Of a stretch of 12,971 nucleotides of DNA, positions 12,154 to 12,971 are shown one piece after another (within the stretch, counting starts at the first letter, position 1; each line of letters begins with the position of its first letter). Where the stretch lies: assembly GCA_934668295.1 (NCBI GenBank), contig CAKUND010000049.1, positions 1-12,971 on the forward strand, in the 5' to 3' direction. The translations under genes and the position numbers were made by a program. Below the pieces are notes generated by a model that worked only from the letters and a program-made list of their open reading frames with translations, did not search any database and had not been told where the DNA came from. The stretch is from an uncultured Oscillospiraceae bacterium. Lineage in GTDB: Bacteria > Bacillota > Clostridia > Oscillospirales > Oscillospiraceae.

Positions 12154-12971
12154 ATGCTAAAGGAAAAACTGGAGCAGCGGAAATGCTTCCCGACCGCGTG
12201 GGGCAAGCTCATCCCGGAGGAAGAAGCCTACCGGCAGCTCAACCGGCAGATCGCGGCCATGACCGCGAATCTGTTTCAGGTCATGCGCATCTTTGAGCCG
12301 AGCTGGGAAAAGCGCACCGAGGCCATCTGCGACATCGCCAACATGATGAACATGGCGGTCGCGGGCACGCCGGAGGAGCAGAAGGACTATGTCAATGCAT
12401 CACTCTATGAGGCGTTCAACATCCCGGAGCTGTGCGAAAAATCGAGCTGGCTCGGCGGCATCACCGGCGACTCCGGCGACGAGTGGGAGAACATGGCGGG
12501 CCGCGTCGTGCAGTTCACGCGCAACCGCGTGGAAAAGGAGCTCGACACCTGTCCGTGGGACATTGTCGGCAGCGAACTGTGCAACATGACGACCAGTATG
12601 TTCACGGCAAACTTTGACTTGGCTTCGTCTAAGGGTACGGAGAACGAGGTCGCACTCAACATGTGTCAGGCACGCGGCTGCGGCAACAAGCACTGCCGCG
12701 TCGTCGCGGAGCGCCGCGATGTGTATAACCTCCCCAAGCAGGGGTGGCTCGAGCATATGCAGCAGCCCGTCGACCCCATCCATGACACCCCGCGTGAGCG
12801 CATGGTGAAAGAAGGCCAATGCCTGCGCAACGGCCAGTACACGCAGAACTTCGGCGAAGAAACTTCGCTCGAAAAAGCCTATCACTGGGTCGCGCAGATG
12901 GGATGGGTCTGGTCCATCCAGTTCCCGATGATGGCGATCAAGGACATGGCGCCCGACGAGGATGAGTTCCT
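12154..12971 (+). CDS. Cys-rich protein of unknown function, 3' end beyond the window
   Basis: The frame is open from the ATG at 12154 to the window end (272 codons, no stop). AGGAGG (12142-12147) lies 6 nt upstream, and the promoter carries a consensus -10. No signal peptide or membrane segment is visible, so the protein is probably cytosolic. It has nine Cys: 11, 59, 94, 133, 143, 171, 176, 181 and 223. The cluster MCQARGCGNKHCRVVAE (170-186) has C-x4-C-x4-C spacing and recalls the Cys-containing tail of V4R (4-vinyl reductase) or related small-molecule-binding domains. This is a weak, by-eye resemblance. Another conserved-looking block is CPWDIVGSELCNMTT (133-147). The protein is mostly helical before residue 130 and Met/Trp-rich near the cut end. 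It could be a metal- or cluster-binding enzyme or a sensor. Its divergence from a PucR-type regulator suggests catabolic or substrate-induced use. Confidence 0.7.
   Translation, partial: MLKEKLEQRKCFPTAWGKLIPEEEAYRQLNRQIAAMTANLFQVMRIFEPSWEKRTEAICDIANMMNMAVAGTPEEQKDYVNASLYEAFNIPELCEKSSWLGGITGDSGDEWENMAGRVVQFTRNRVEKELDTCPWDIVGSELCNMTTSMFTANFDLASSKGTENEVALNMCQARGCGNKHCRVVAERRDVYNLPKQGWLEHMQQPVDPIHDTPRERMVKEGQCLRNGQYTQNFGEETSLEKAYHWVAQMGWVWSIQFPMMAIKDMAPDEDEF

Overview
The window looks like a stretch of chromosome from a GC-rich Clostridia genome (Bacillota, probably Oscillospiraceae-like). This is an inference from gene content: a PepD-type dipeptidase, rubrerythrin (anaerobe), a YlmH-type S4 protein, a UPF0291 (YnzC) protein, an SLH-domain envelope protein, a Clostridia-style galactokinase, strong AGGAGG-type ribosome binding sites, consensus sigma-A promoters and tRNA genes with encoded CCA ends. 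There is no prophage, CRISPR array, rRNA or intact transposase gene.

Layout. At 1-1134 is the 3' part of pepD (+), then two hairpins. At 1255-1701 is a low-molecular-weight protein-tyrosine phosphatase (-), divergent from a malic enzyme (+, 1876-3048) with a strong terminator. A putative PerR/Fur-type site and promoter precede rubrerythrin (3242-3778), which shares a bidirectional terminator with a convergent secreted SLH-domain protein (-, 3832-5058, TTG start). That gene's likely promoter lies about 210 nt upstream, and a small MITE-like element with heptamer-repeat ends sits inside the leader. Divergently, an extended -10 promoter drives ylmH and a UPF0291 gene (5410-6405). The UPF0291 stop abuts the stop of a convergent DUF1294 membrane protein gene, and 34 bp beyond the DUF1294 start lies a divergent predicted lipoprotein gene.

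A perfect consensus promoter then drives a five-gene tRNA array, Val(TAC)-Asp(GTC)-Phe(GAA)-Gly(GCC)-Cys(GCA), at 7301-7771. It ends in a U-tract terminator and has an additional terminator-like hairpin before tRNA-Cys. Next is an apparent operon (7874-9756): a galactokinase-family GHMP kinase, a NimA-like FMN-binding (PNPOx-fold) protein coupled by ATGA overlap, and a two-helix membrane protein. A long hairpin closes it.

The right third is the most distinctive. A PucR-type regulator (-, 10363-11880) is followed on the same strand by a broken gene (9846-10327) whose reading frame changes twice and which preserves a piece of a type I (HsdM-like) adenine methyltransferase. Divergent from the regulator is a Cys-rich protein of unknown function (12154 to the window end). 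The 273-bp gap between them holds a perfect consensus promoter for the regulator, a promoter with consensus -10 but poor -35 for the Cys-rich gene, and three copies of a palindrome of the form CATACAA-A-TTGTATG. This arrangement suggests a dedicated regulator-target pair and is the best candidate for an undescribed system here.
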